DNA of 32,262 bases from the NCBI GenBank assembly GCA_937902805.1, contig CALEMB010000037.1, forward strand, positions 1-32,262, written 5' to 3'. The notes beneath the pieces were generated by a model. It saw only the letters and a list, made by a program, of their open reading frames with translations. It searched no databases and was not told the origin of the DNA. This document shows positions 8,516 through 15,942 of this stretch, in pieces. The DNA is from an uncultured Bacteroidales bacterium (GTDB lineage Bacteria; Bacteroidota; Bacteroidia; Bacteroidales; F082). Every line of letters starts with the position of its first letter. The stretch's first letter is position 1. The position numbers and the translations under genes were made by a program.

Positions 8516-8590
8516 CGGCTTGCAATGCGTAAAAAACAAAGGTTCAGTTTTATCATTTCGTAAAAATTCGGTTTGCAATGCGTAAAAAAC
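8516..8590. promoter_or_regulatory. 22-bp direct repeat between AraC regulator and lipoprotein operon (putative operator)
   Basis: CGG, then C or T, then TTGCAATGCGTAAAAAAC occurs at 8516-8537 and 8569-8590 with one mismatch. The start-to-start distance is 53 bases, close to five helical turns. A partial copy, CGTAAAAA, sits between them at 8559-8566. The repeats lie upstream of the AraC promoter and about 85-160 bases upstream of the lipoprotein ATG, a suitable place for sites bound by the divergently encoded regulator. Binding is inferred. Confidence 0.6.
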
Positions 8591-8606
8591 CAGGTAATTG
8601 GCGTGG

Positions 8607-8641
8607 TTTGTTAAATAGGGGAAAGAAAAAACGTACCTTTG
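8607..8641 (+). promoter_or_regulatory. Promoter of the AraC-type regulator gene
   Basis: TTTG (8607-8610) and TACCTTTG (8634-8641) match the Bacteroidota -33 and -7 elements, with a 23-base spacer. Only five bases separate the -7 motif from the ATG at 8647, so the transcript would have almost no leader. Confidence 0.6.
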
Positions 8642-8646
8642 CAAAC

Positions 8647-9768
8647 ATGAATACCGACTCATTCTACATATTGCTGCTATGCTTCGTCTCGGGCATGACA
8701 CAGTGTTTTCTGACATTATGCGGCATCTACATGCTTTTGAAACACCGTAACTATCAATTTCAAAGGGTTTTTGCTTTTGTCTTAATCTTGCATGGGATCT
8801 GCTTTTTCAATAACTTCGTGGTATTAGTTTGCAACAACCAGCCTTACTCTGAGTTCCTCAACACCTTCTTGGTACTCTTCGACTATGTGATTGTGGGCGG
8901 CTACATGATGTTTGCGATGTCGTTGGTGTTTCCTAATCGTTACAGAATGCGTCAGCTTCTGCTTTTGGAAATACCTTATTTAATAGCCATGCTCTTATTT
9001 GCTATTTGCCGAAATTCCATAGTTTTGGCGGTCGTGCAAATATACACCTTAGCGGTTTCATTGGTCTTACTGGTGTATTTGGTCCGTTCCATCAAGAAGC
9101 ATACTCGAATGTTACTGGACAACGTTGGAGACTTGGATTATTTCGATCTACGTTGGAGCAACGTTTTGATCATCCTTTATTTCGCTTTCCAGCTACTGTG
9201 GGCTATTGAAAGCGTTTCGCAACAGTCATGGTTTTCAGAACCCTCTACCGGAATCAACCTGCTTTTCGACACGCTCTATTGCTTCATCTGCATCGGCATT
9301 GCTTTATACGTCATGCACAAACTGATACATCAGCAGGTGTTCACCCCCTCCCCCGCCGATGAATGTGAAAACGAGCCTCAAGAGCCAGCCACTACCACTT
9401 CTCAACCCAAAGCTAGTAAGCCATTGATTGGCTGCGACATCGACAAGGTGATGAAAGAAAAGCGTTACTATCAAGACAACACGCTGACATTGCAAAAGTT
9501 GGCACAGCATCTTGGCACCAACCGGCAGTACCTCAGCAACCATATTAATCATGAATGTCACATGACCTTCTACGACTACATCAACGATTTCCGTTTGGAA
9601 GAGGTCAAAGCCATGTTGGAGAGCAAAGACATTGAAAACCAACATTCTTTGGAAGACATCGCCACGATGGCAGGCTTTAATTCCTATTCTACTTTCCTTC
9701 GTTCTTTCAAGAAAAAATACGATATAACGCCATCGCAATATTTAGCAAAAAAAGGCCAAGGCAGCTGA
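8647..9768 (+). CDS. Membrane-anchored AraC-family transcriptional regulator
   Basis: The product is 373 residues from the ATG at 8647; an upstream in-frame start at 8578 would lie inside the 22-bp repeat and the promoter. The N-terminal ~225 residues are hydrophobic with about seven membrane segments (~6-31, 39-61, 70-94, 102-121, 123-146, 170-190, 203-224). A polar linker (~230-260) leads to an AraC/XylS double helix-turn-helix (~265-368) containing LQKLAQHLGTNRQYLSNHIN and the signature region IATMAGFNSYSTFLRSFKKKYDITPSQY. This fits a one-component regulator that senses a signal in the membrane and binds DNA directly. It is divergent from the BACON lipoprotein triplet, the most likely target, and may also regulate itself. 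The ligand is unknown. Confidence 0.85.
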   Translation: MNTDSFYILLLCFVSGMTQCFLTLCGIYMLLKHRNYQFQRVFAFVLILHGICFFNNFVVLVCNNQPYSEFLNTFLVLFDYVIVGGYMMFAMSLVFPNRYRMRQLLLLEIPYLIAMLLFAICRNSIVLAVVQIYTLAVSLVLLVYLVRSIKKHTRMLLDNVGDLDYFDLRWSNVLIILYFAFQLLWAIESVSQQSWFSEPSTGINLLFDTLYCFICIGIALYVMHKLIHQQVFTPSPADECENEPQEPATTTSQPKASKPLIGCDIDKVMKEKRYYQDNTLTLQKLAQHLGTNRQYLSNHINHECHMTFYDYINDFRLEEVKAMLESKDIENQHSLEDIATMAGFNSYSTFLRSFKKKYDITPSQYLAKKGQGS

Positions 9769-9826
9769 CCTTCAAAAAAAGTCAATTTTTTCGGTGGAGG
9801 CTCGTGTTTTTTTCTTAACTTGCGCC

Positions 9827-9834
9827 CAAATTTG
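9827..9834 (+). promoter_or_regulatory. Possible -7 element of the galactose operon
   Basis: CAAATTTG differs from TAnnTTTG only at the first base and lies 17 bases before the galK ATG. No clear -33 partner is visible, so this is tentative. Confidence 0.3.
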
Positions 9835-9851
9835 CAAAAACGAAAAACGCT

Positions 9852-11000
9852 ATGACCACTGAAGAATTGAAATCCGTTTTCAAGCAGCGCTTTGATAACG
9901 AGGGCATTCTCTATACCTCGCCTGGACGCGTCAACCTGATTGGTGAACACACCGACTACAATGGCGGCTATGTCTTCCCTGGTGCCATCGATAAAGGCAT
10001 CTACGCCGTGATTAGGCTTAACGGCACCGACAAGGTACGTGCCTATTCCATTGACAAAGAGGACTATCGCGAATTTGGGCTGAAGGAAGAGGACTTCCCC
10101 AACATGCATTGGGCCAACTACATTTTCGGCGTGTGCCGCGAAATACAAAAACGAGGCTACACCATTGGCGGTTTTGATACCGTGTTCTTCGGCAATGTGC
10201 CAATTGGTGCCGGAATGTCGTCATCAGCAGCCTTGGAAAGCACCTACGCCTTTGCCCTCAACGAGCTGTTTAACCTCAACATCGACAAGTTCGAGTTGGC
10301 TCGCATCGGTCAGGCAACGGAGCATAATTATGTCGGCGTGAAATGTGGCATCATGGATCAGTTCGCCTCCCTCTTCGGCAAGGCCGGCCACCTGATGCGC
10401 CTCAACTGCGCCACGATGGAGTTTGAGTATTTCCCCTTCAACCCCAAGGGCTACAAGGTGGTTCTGCTCGACACGGTGGTGAAGCATGAATTGGCTTCGT
10501 CAGCCTACAACAAACGCCGCGAGTCCTGCGAGAATGCTTGCGCCCACATTGCCAAGAAACATCCCAAGGTGAAATACCTCAGCGACGCCACCATGTCCAT
10601 GCTTGACGAGGTGAAGGCCGAGATTTCCACCGAAGACTACATGCGCGCGGAATATGTCATCGGTGAGAAGCAGCGCGTCCTCGATGTATGCGATGCCTTG
10701 GAAAAAGGTGACTACGAGACCGTTGGCAACCGCATGTACGGCACACACTACGGCATGAGCAAGCTCTACGAGGTGAGTTGCGAGGAATTGGATTACCTCA
10801 ATGACATCGCCAAGGAATGCGGCGTGACTGGATCCCGCGTGATGGGCGGTGGCTTCGGTGGCTGCACCATCAACCTTGTCAAAGAAGGGTTGTATGAGGT
10901 CTTTATCACCACGGCGAAAGAGAAATTCGCCGCCAAATTCGGACATGAACCGAAGGTTTATGATGTAGTCATTTCTGACGGCGCAAGGAGATTAATGTAG
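9852..11000 (+). CDS. galK: Galactokinase
   Basis: The product is 382 residues, normal for the family. It phosphorylates galactose at C1 with ATP, the entry step of the Leloir pathway in the cytoplasm. All three GHMP-kinase motifs are present: the galactokinase signature GRVNLIGEHTDYNGG (25-39), the ATP-binding loop PIGAGMSSSAAL (117-128), and GGGFGG (332-337). The catalytic Asp is probably Asp169 in GIMDQF. It is first in a plus-strand operon with a nucleotidyltransferase, a mutarotase and a hexose symporter, which supports true galactose use rather than an N-acetylhexosamine kinase role. The start is an ATG 17 bases after a weak promoter-like motif. Confidence 0.95.
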   Translation: MTTEELKSVFKQRFDNEGILYTSPGRVNLIGEHTDYNGGYVFPGAIDKGIYAVIRLNGTDKVRAYSIDKEDYREFGLKEEDFPNMHWANYIFGVCREIQKRGYTIGGFDTVFFGNVPIGAGMSSSAALESTYAFALNELFNLNIDKFELARIGQATEHNYVGVKCGIMDQFASLFGKAGHLMRLNCATMEFEYFPFNPKGYKVVLLDTVVKHELASSAYNKRRESCENACAHIAKKHPKVKYLSDATMSMLDEVKAEISTEDYMRAEYVIGEKQRVLDVCDALEKGDYETVGNRMYGTHYGMSKLYEVSCEELDYLNDIAKECGVTGSRVMGGGFGGCTINLVKEGLYEVFITTAKEKFAAKFGHEPKVYDVVISDGARRLM

Positions 11001-11060
11001 TTTTATTAGAAACAAATCTGACACAAATCTAACGGAATTCAGAATAATGACACGCTTTGC

Positions 11061-11134
11061 GTCATTGCGAGGAACGAAGCAATCTATAAAACCATTTCAA
11101 ATCCTGGATTGCTTCGCTAATCGCTCGCAATGAC
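11061..11134. repeat. Inverted repeat (REP-like, family A) between galK and the nucleotidyltransferase gene
   Basis: The left arm 11061-11084 and right arm 11107-11134 share GTCATTGCGAG and CGAAGCAATC as inverted blocks, separated by 3 bases in the left arm and 7 in the right. The centre is 22 bases. This is the common 'GTCATTGCGAG' type of bacterial intergenic palindrome. It lies in a 178-base gap inside the galactose operon with no T-run, so it may act on the mRNA rather than terminate it. Confidence 0.75.
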
Positions 11135-11178
11135 CAAACAACAATTAAACGATTCAACAATAAACAATTCAACATAAA

Positions 11179-12084
11179 ATGAAACCTACATTATTAGTAT
11201 TAGCAGCAGGCATGGGCTCACGTTATGGTGCCCTGAAACAAATGGACGGCGTCGGCCCTAACAACGAAGCTATCCTCGATTATTCAATTTTCGACGCCAA
11301 GCGCGCCGGTTTCGGCAAGGTGGTCTTCGTCATCCGCGAGGACTTCGCCGAGGCCTTTAAGAAAGTCAACAACACAGAGAAATTCGGTATCCCTGTTGAG
11401 TATGTCTACCAATCTCTCGACAAGCTGCCGGAAGGCTTTAGCGTCCCCGAAGGGCGCGTCAAGCCTTGGGGCACTTGCCACGCCGTCTTGATGGCCAAGG
11501 ACGTAATCCACGAGCCTTTTGCCGCCATCAACGCCGACGACTTCTACGGCAAGGAAGCCTACGAGGTTTTGGCCAAGTATCTCATGGAATGCGAAGGCAA
11601 GAAAGGTGCTTACAGCATGGTGGCTTACAAGCTGCGTAACACCATGTCGGACTTCGGTACGGTGAGTCGCGGTATCTGCACCGCCGACGCGGAAGGCAAC
11701 CTGCAAACCATCGTTGAACGCACGGCCATCGGCCACACCGAAGACGGTGGTGCTGCCTACACTGACGAAACTGGCAGCCATCCTTTGGATATGGATTCCT
11801 TGGTCTCTATGAATTTCTTCGGCTTCACGCCTGATTTCTTCGAGTATTCCGAGAAAGGTTTTGTCGAGTTCCTGAAAGGTCCTGCCCAGACCAATATCAA
11901 AGCTGAATTTTTCATCCCGCTAATGGTGAACCAAAGCATCCACGATGGCTCAGCCAAGCTGAAGGTGCTGTCGAGCAACGCCTCTTGGTTCGGCGTTACC
12001 TATAAGGAAGACAAGCCCGAGGTAATGCGGAAGATTCGCGAGTTGATTGAGAAGGGTGTTTATCCGAATAACCTATGGAATTAG
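11179..12084 (+). CDS. Sugar-phosphate nucleotidyltransferase
   Basis: The product is 301 residues with a nucleotidyltransferase Rossmann-like fold. LAAGMGSRYGALKQ (8-21) is the NTP-binding G-x-G-x-R...K loop, and INADDFYG (~114-121) is the metal-binding acidic motif. The family makes NDP-sugars from a sugar 1-phosphate and an NTP (UDP-glucose pyrophosphorylase/GlmU-like superfamily). It lies between galK and galM with no galT or galE in the window, so it may use galactose-1-phosphate or glucose-1-phosphate with UTP; that substrate is inferred. The stop codon (12082-12084) lies inside the left arm of the palindrome at 12079-12168, so the final residue and stop are supplied by repeat DNA. Confidence 0.8.
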   Translation: MKPTLLVLAAGMGSRYGALKQMDGVGPNNEAILDYSIFDAKRAGFGKVVFVIREDFAEAFKKVNNTEKFGIPVEYVYQSLDKLPEGFSVPEGRVKPWGTCHAVLMAKDVIHEPFAAINADDFYGKEAYEVLAKYLMECEGKKGAYSMVAYKLRNTMSDFGTVSRGICTADAEGNLQTIVERTAIGHTEDGGAAYTDETGSHPLDMDSLVSMNFFGFTPDFFEYSEKGFVEFLKGPAQTNIKAEFFIPLMVNQSIHDGSAKLKVLSSNASWFGVTYKEDKPEVMRKIRELIEKGVYPNNLWN

Positions 12085-12168
12085 GAATTATGAATGCTGA
12101 ATGCTGAATTGGGCGAAGCCCAGCATCGCCTTGCGACATTCGGCATTCAGCATTCCACATTCCGAATT
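12079..12168. repeat. Inverted repeat with 31-bp arms (family B) between nucleotidyltransferase and galM
   Basis: The arms 12079-12109 and 12138-12168 are inverted copies with about five or six mismatches. The core GAATGCTGAATGC is perfect. The 28-base centre contains a second small hairpin (GGGC-GAA-GCCC). The left arm covers the stop codon of the upstream gene. In galM's frame the element reads as an artificial N-terminal extension from 12101. Confidence 0.75.
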
Positions 12169-12178
12169 TGAAAACAGT

Positions 12179-13234
12179 ATGAATATCGAAGTAACAACCT
12201 GGGGCAAAACCCCTGACAATAAGGTCATCAAGCTGTATACCTTAACTAATGCCAACGGTGTTAAGGTGCAGTTGAGCGACATTGGTGCGGGTATCGTCAG
12301 CATCATGACCCCTGACCGTGACGGTCACATGGACGACATCGTTTTGGGCTATCCTAACGCCACGGATTACTATGGCGACGGGCCCTGCATGGGCAAGACG
12401 CCTGGCCGTTTTGCCAACCGCATCGCCAACGGTCGCTTCAAGATTGATGATGTTGAATATCAACTTGAACTCAACACGGGCGACGGCAAGCACCACCTCC
12501 ATGGCGGTAGCATCGGCTTCGCTAACCAGAAATGGGCCAGCCGCATCAATGGGGAAAGTGTAGTGTTCACCTACCTTAGTGCTGACGGTGAAGCGGGGTA
12601 TCCTGCCGAGTTGGTCTCGAAGGTGTATTACACCCTTAACGACGAGAACGAGCTGAATATCCGTCTATGCGCCTATTCGTCTGATACCACCATCGTCAAC
12701 CTGACCAACCACACCTATTTCAACCTGAAAGGAGAAGGCAACGGCGACATCCTTGACCACAAGCTGAGGCTGAATGCCTCGCGTTTTCTGCCCGCCACCA
12801 ACGAGCTGATTACCACTGGCGAGATGGCTCCCGTGGCCGATACGCCGATGGACTTCACTCAAGCCAAGCCCATCGGCCGCGACATCAAAGAACCTTTCCC
12901 TGACCTAATTAACGGTAAAGGTTACGACAGCTGTTGGGTCATCGATGGTGTGGCCAAGGACAAGCTCATTTTGGCCGCCGAACTGTCTCACGAAGGTACT
13001 GGTCGCATGGTGAAGATTTACACGACACAGCCTGGTGTGCAGGTCTATACTGGCAACTGGCTCTCAGGTTGTCCGAAAGGCAAGAACGGCCACATCTATG
13101 AGGACTACTCAGGTGTCGCCTTGGAATGCCAGTCCCTCCCCGACTCGCCCAACAAGCCCAACTTCCCCAACACCTTCCTGCGCTCAGGAGAAGAGTACAA
13201 CGAAACTATCATCTTCAAGTTCTCTACAATATGA
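12179..13234 (+). CDS. galM: Aldose 1-epimerase (mutarotase), cytoplasmic
   Basis: The product is 351 residues from the ATG at 12179-12181; the open frame before it is repeat DNA. It interconverts the alpha and beta anomers of galactose or glucose so that GalK receives alpha-galactose. Family motifs are TPGRFANRIANGRF (~74-87), the HLHGG loop (~106-110), NHTYFNL with catalytic His178, and ALECQ with catalytic Glu316. It has no signal peptide, unlike the second mutarotase at 20731-21873. The last base of the stop codon falls in the left arm of the next palindrome, so this gene is bounded by repeat elements on both sides. Confidence 0.93.
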   Translation: MNIEVTTWGKTPDNKVIKLYTLTNANGVKVQLSDIGAGIVSIMTPDRDGHMDDIVLGYPNATDYYGDGPCMGKTPGRFANRIANGRFKIDDVEYQLELNTGDGKHHLHGGSIGFANQKWASRINGESVVFTYLSADGEAGYPAELVSKVYYTLNDENELNIRLCAYSSDTTIVNLTNHTYFNLKGEGNGDILDHKLRLNASRFLPATNELITTGEMAPVADTPMDFTQAKPIGRDIKEPFPDLINGKGYDSCWVIDGVAKDKLILAAELSHEGTGRMVKIYTTQPGVQVYTGNWLSGCPKGKNGHIYEDYSGVALECQSLPDSPNKPNFPNTFLRSGEEYNETIIFKFSTI

Positions 13235-13297
13235 CGCGAGACTGCGTGACTACGAGACTGCGAGACAGGTAAAGTCCCGGAGTCTCGCGTCCCGAAG
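13233..13297. repeat. GAGACT tandem/inverted repeat (family C) between galM and the symporter gene
   Basis: The perfect 11-bp arms GACGCGAGACT (13233-13243) and AGTCTCGCGTC (13281-13291) enclose four 8-bp tandem units: GAGACTGC, GTGACTAC, GAGACTGC, GAGACAGG (13238-13269). CCCGAAGTC follows (13290-13298 region). The element overlaps the galM stop codon. It shares words with the hairpin at 5802-5853. There is no T-run on the plus strand. Confidence 0.7.
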
Positions 13298-13338
13298 TCA
13301 AATAACAAATTGAATCCTAAATCTTTAAATCTACAATA

Positions 13339-14628
13339 ATGAGCACTAAAACTAAACAATGGGGCGCCATCATCGTGATGATAGCCCTATTCGCCATGAT
13401 TGCCTTCGTGACCAACCTCTGCTCACCGATGGCCGTCATTGTGAAGAACCAATTCGGCGCCAGCAACTTCCTGTCGCAAATCGGCAACTATGGCAACTTC
13501 ATCGCCTACTTGATCATGGGTATCCCATCGGGAATGTTGATTAAAAAGTACGGCTACAAAAAAACCGCATTGATAGCCCTCTCCGTTGGTATCATAGGCA
13601 TCCTGGTGCAATGGGCCAGCGGTAAGTTGGGCTTCGGTGTCTACCTCATCGGTGCCTTCATCGCCGGCTTCTGCATGTGCATGCTGAACACCGTTGTCAA
13701 CCCCATGCTGAACCTCCTCGGTGGTGGCGGCAACAAAGGCAACCAACTCATCCAAATCGGTGGCGTGTTCAACTCAGCCGCTGCCGTAGCGGTTTACATC
13801 CTTATGGGCGCCCTCATCGGTGAAGCCACCAAGGCCAAGATTTCCGATGCCACCCCTGCCCTGCTGATTGCCTTGGCCATCTTCGTCATCGGCTTTATTG
13901 TCATTCTATTCACTAAGATTGAAGAGCCTCAACAGCCTGTGGAGGTGAAATCGGAAGTGAAGGACAAATACAGCGCCTTCTCGTTCCGCCACTTCAAACT
14001 CGGCATTTTGGCCATCTTCCTTTATGGTGGCATCGAGGTCGGTACGCCTACCTACATCCTTCAATACCTGACCTCTGAGCCAACAGCGGCAACCCCGGGT
14101 CTCGGTATGAGTGGCACCATTGCAGGTCTCATCGTGGCCGTTTACTGGCTGATGATGCTCATTGGTCGTTTTATTGGCGGCGCCATTGGCGGCAAGGTTT
14201 CGTCGAAAGCTATGGTGACCACGGTCTCCATCGCAGCTATTGCGCTGGTCCTATTTGGTATGCTCGCGCCTCAAAGCTGGCAGGTCAATGTTCCTGGCAT
14301 CGACTGGGCTAACCTGAAAGTCATTTGGGCTCAAGTACCTGTAGGCATCTTCGCCTTCATCCTAGTGGGTCTTTGCACCTCGGTGATGTGGGGCGCCATC
14401 TTCAACCTCGCTACGGAAGGCTTGGGCAAGTACACAGCCATCGCTTCGGGTGCTTTCATGACCATGGTATTTGGCTTCGCCATCATGGTGGGTCTGCAAG
14501 GTCTCGTCGCCGACTGGACAGGCAGCTACATGACCAGCTATGTTGTGGTTTTGTTCTGCGCCGCCTACATCCTCTTCTATGCCCTCGTGGGTTCGAAGAA
14601 CGTCAATAAGGACATTCCTGTAGACTGA
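13339..14628 (+). CDS. Glucose/galactose MFS symporter (GlcP/FGHS type)
   Basis: The product is 429 residues with about 12 membrane segments and a cytoplasmic loop (~195-215, EEPQQPVEVKSEVKDKYSAF) between the two halves, as expected for the major facilitator superfamily. Features of the fucose/galactose/hexose:H+ symporter family include NTVVNPMLNLLGGGGNKGNQL in the first half and MLIGRFIGGAIGG in the second. Its likely role is proton-coupled import of galactose and/or glucose across the inner membrane, feeding GalM and GalK. The TGA stop shares its last base with the ATG of the flippase gene (TGATG), which indicates translational coupling. Substrate preference is inferred from family and context. 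Confidence 0.88.
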   Translation: MSTKTKQWGAIIVMIALFAMIAFVTNLCSPMAVIVKNQFGASNFLSQIGNYGNFIAYLIMGIPSGMLIKKYGYKKTALIALSVGIIGILVQWASGKLGFGVYLIGAFIAGFCMCMLNTVVNPMLNLLGGGGNKGNQLIQIGGVFNSAAAVAVYILMGALIGEATKAKISDATPALLIALAIFVIGFIVILFTKIEEPQQPVEVKSEVKDKYSAFSFRHFKLGILAIFLYGGIEVGTPTYILQYLTSEPTAATPGLGMSGTIAGLIVAVYWLMMLIGRFIGGAIGGKVSSKAMVTTVSIAAIALVLFGMLAPQSWQVNVPGIDWANLKVIWAQVPVGIFAFILVGLCTSVMWGAIFNLATEGLGKYTAIASGAFMTMVFGFAIMVGLQGLVADWTGSYMTSYVVVLFCAAYILFYALVGSKNVNKDIPVD

Positions 14629-15908
14629 TGTTCAAAAAGTTACTTGGAACAGGAGCAGCTAGGGTGGTCAACGTGCTGACGCAGTTGGCCACCCTCATTA
14701 TGGGCACCAAGTTTCTCGGTGCTGCGGAATGGGGCACGGCCTTCATCGCGCAGACCGACATCACCTTTTTATTAATAGGAATTGAACTCGTTGCTGGCAG
14801 CGGACTGGTGTATTTCACGCCTCGCAAGAGACTTGCCACCCTTATGAAAATATCGTATGGCTGGGTTGCATTCGTAATGCTGATTTATATTGTGGTGTTT
14901 AACCTTCTGCACCTCTTCCCTTGGGTCTACAGCATTATTCCGCAGCATTATTCCACCCTTATTTTGGCGATGACTTTTGTCTACAGCCTACACGAATTTA
15001 ACCTCAATTATTTCCTCGGAAAAGAAAAAGTCGCCACTTTCAACTGGCTGTTTCTCATCCAGATACTCACCCAAGTCACGATGATGGCGGTGCTGATTTT
15101 TGCCTTGAATCTGAGGACGGCCAAAGCCCTACTCTACTCTCAGTTTTGTGGTTACAGCCTCGCTTTGGTCATTGGTTGGATACTGCTGTTCCCCACACTA
15201 AAACGCGAAGAACGCGAGCCGTTGAAAGGCAACCTGAAGGAAATGCTACATTATGGGGCGTTTATGCAACTCTCCATGTTGGTCAGCACACTGAACAAAC
15301 GGCTGGGCCTCTATCTGTTGAACACGCACTGCGACGAAAGGTCCATTGGCGTGTATGCCTCAGGAACTCAAGTGACCGAAGGTGTGGGCATCGTGAGTCA
15401 AAGCATCGGCTTGGTGGAGTTTTCCGCCTTGAGTAACACTGAGAAAGCGCAACGCGCCACTTTGCTTACCTTGCGTTTTATGAAGCTCGCAGTTCTATTG
15501 ACCTTTACTGCCTTGTTTGTCATCTGCCTGCTGCCCACCAGTTTCTTTGAATGGCTGTTCTCGGCGGAATTCAGCGGCATCCGGCCTGTCATCTTACTGA
15601 TTGCTCCTGGGGTCGTGCTTTTTGCGGCACATACCGTGTTTGCCAACTTCTTCTCCGGCACAGGGCAGCCAAAATACAACCTTTATGCTTCACTTATAGG
15701 GCTTTCCGTCACTTTGGTTTCAGCTTTTGCTTTGATTCCCTGGTTGGGCATCCGTGGCGCGGCCATCACCACTACGTTGACCTACACGGCGTTGTTCGTC
15801 TATCAATGGATTGTGTTCCGTCAACAAACAGGTTGTAAAATAACGCAACTCATTCCAAATCGGCAAGATTGGGAATGGCTGATAACAGAAATCAAAGGCT
15901 TGATTTGA
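14628..15908 (+). CDS. Polysaccharide flippase-like membrane protein (Wzx/MOP superfamily)
   Basis: The product is 426 residues with roughly 12 hydrophobic segments. The opening AARVVNVLTQLATLIMGTKFLGAAEWG is typical of the polysaccharide-biosynthesis (Wzx/MurJ/MATE-like) transporters that flip lipid-linked sugars across the inner membrane. A central stretch (MLVSTLNKRLGLYLLNTHCDERSIGVYASG) and FFSGTGQPKYNLYASLIGL match the family's conserved helix boundaries. It starts one base inside the symporter stop codon, so it is co-translated with the galactose genes. No glycosyltransferases are nearby, which is unusual for a Wzx gene, and the substrate cannot be assigned. It ends 34 bases before the topoisomerase gene, which has its own promoter motif. 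Confidence 0.75.
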   Translation: MFKKLLGTGAARVVNVLTQLATLIMGTKFLGAAEWGTAFIAQTDITFLLIGIELVAGSGLVYFTPRKRLATLMKISYGWVAFVMLIYIVVFNLLHLFPWVYSIIPQHYSTLILAMTFVYSLHEFNLNYFLGKEKVATFNWLFLIQILTQVTMMAVLIFALNLRTAKALLYSQFCGYSLALVIGWILLFPTLKREEREPLKGNLKEMLHYGAFMQLSMLVSTLNKRLGLYLLNTHCDERSIGVYASGTQVTEGVGIVSQSIGLVEFSALSNTEKAQRATLLTLRFMKLAVLLTFTALFVICLLPTSFFEWLFSAEFSGIRPVILLIAPGVVLFAAHTVFANFFSGTGQPKYNLYASLIGLSVTLVSAFALIPWLGIRGAAITTTLTYTALFVYQWIVFRQQTGCKITQLIPNRQDWEWLITEIKGLI

Positions 15909-15918
15909 CTTTTTTTCG

Positions 15919-15926
15919 TACCTTTG
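15919..15926 (+). promoter_or_regulatory. -7 promoter motif of the topoisomerase IV B gene
   Basis: TACCTTTG matches the Bacteroidota consensus and lies 16 bases before the ATG at 15943. A TTG at 15899-15901 could be the upstream element. Initiation here would let the gene be expressed independently of the galactose operon. Confidence 0.55.
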
Positions 15927-15942
15927 CCGAAAATCCACATCT

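Noticed and set aside
11061..11134. Terminator between galK and the nucleotidyltransferase gene
   Set aside because: The hairpin has a long loop and no T-run on the plus strand, and the following genes share the pathway, so it is better read as a repeat element.
12101..12178. 26-codon N-terminal extension of galM
   Set aside because: It is encoded by the inverted repeat at 12079-12168; the mutarotase fold begins at the ATG at 12179.
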